Source of the DNA: Taeniopygia guttata
Lineage: Eukaryota; Chordata; Aves; Passeriformes; Estrildidae
DNA length: 64,000 bases
Direction of reading: 5' to 3'
NCBI RefSeq assembly: GCF_048771995.1
Contig: NC_133026.1
Coordinates: 100,719,001-100,783,000 of the forward strand
A model generated the notes under the pieces. That model had not been told where the DNA came from. It saw only the letters and a program-made list of their open reading frames with translations, and searched no databases. Position 1 is the stretch's first letter; every line of letters starts with the position of its first letter. Both the position numbers and the translations under genes were made by a program. Shown here in pieces: positions 63,701-64,000 of this stretch.

Positions 63701-64000
63701 CACTTTGCAAATGTAAGAAGATAAGTTTTTGCAGCAAACCTAAATTTTATATATAAACTGATCTTTTTATTTTAAAAAATCAAAACAACAGTCACTGGTT
63801 TAAACAGACAATCGGAGTACTTTGACACTGTAATTTTGACAGGATATTAGAGAGGATTTTCCAACTGGGTTTTGCAAAATCCCTTTGAAGTAAAGCCTTC
63901 TGCTTCTGGTCCTTGCGTTATTGCTCATGGGAAGTATTGAAATTACTGCTTTCAAGATAAGGAGCCACGTCACTGAGATCACGAAGTCCTTTCTCAGTGA
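54761..64000. other. Gene-poor intergenic DNA
   Basis: AT-rich sequence without a supported exon, RNA gene or recognised mobile element. A short imperfect repeat of GTGATTCTATAGT lies at 56979-57032 and a T run at 57645-57660. Some stretches, such as 62570-62760, have balanced, non-repetitive composition and might be conserved non-coding elements, but that cannot be told from one sequence. Confidence 0.45.
56979..57032. repeat. Short imperfect tandem repeat
   Basis: About four imperfect copies of GTGATTCTATAGT follow one another. One has TTCC inserted and one has CTGT for CTAT. It is a young-looking local duplication with no obvious function. Confidence 0.8.

Overview
The window is vertebrate nuclear DNA, almost certainly from a bird and probably from a passerine. 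Three things support this. CR1 LINE fragments with the typical 3' end (…ATGATTCTATGA-like octamers) are the only abundant interspersed repeat. There are no Alu, B1 or L1 elements. A ~1.1 kb solo LTR at 12648-13744 belongs to a family I recognise from finch-like genomes. Genes are split by large introns and no prokaryotic-style gene is present. Most long ORFs are chance ORFs or lie in repeats.

Layout. (1) 1-2489: last intron and terminal coding exon of APCDD1 on the + strand, a membrane-tethered WNT inhibitor. (2) 2490-~16000: tail-to-tail intergenic region. It holds a CR1 3' fragment, a GC-rich 46-bp minisatellite whose every unit carries a G-quadruplex motif (8501-9052), a CTCF-like site beside it (9068-9079), and the solo LTR. 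(3) ~16000 (or ~14550) to 44272, minus strand: the complete VAPA gene, an ER membrane contact-site receptor. I placed all six coding exons by splice sites. They sum to exactly 750 nt, or 249 residues plus a stop, the length of the common human isoform. Its introns contain several CR1 fragments. (4) 43430-45800: CpG-rich promoter region of VAPA with NRF1 and YY1 motifs and a face-to-face pair of ZNF143/SBS-type sites. A CR1 copy (44697-45497) has split it. (5) 45931-46170: an 80-codon fragment of SSR1 (TRAP-alpha) without introns, read as a retropseudogene. (6) 46320-64000: gene-poor DNA with CR1 relics and a ~500-bp imperfect inverted-repeat element (54265-54760).

APCDD1 and VAPA face each other tail to tail, about 12-14 kb apart. 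From memory, in human both lie on the same strand about half a megabase apart, so the arrangement here implies an inversion in one lineage. I found no wholly new system. The points most worth a second look are the G-quadruplex array with its neighbouring CTCF-like site, the split ZNF143 promoter, the inverted-repeat element, and an in-frame candidate exon at 6437-6541.
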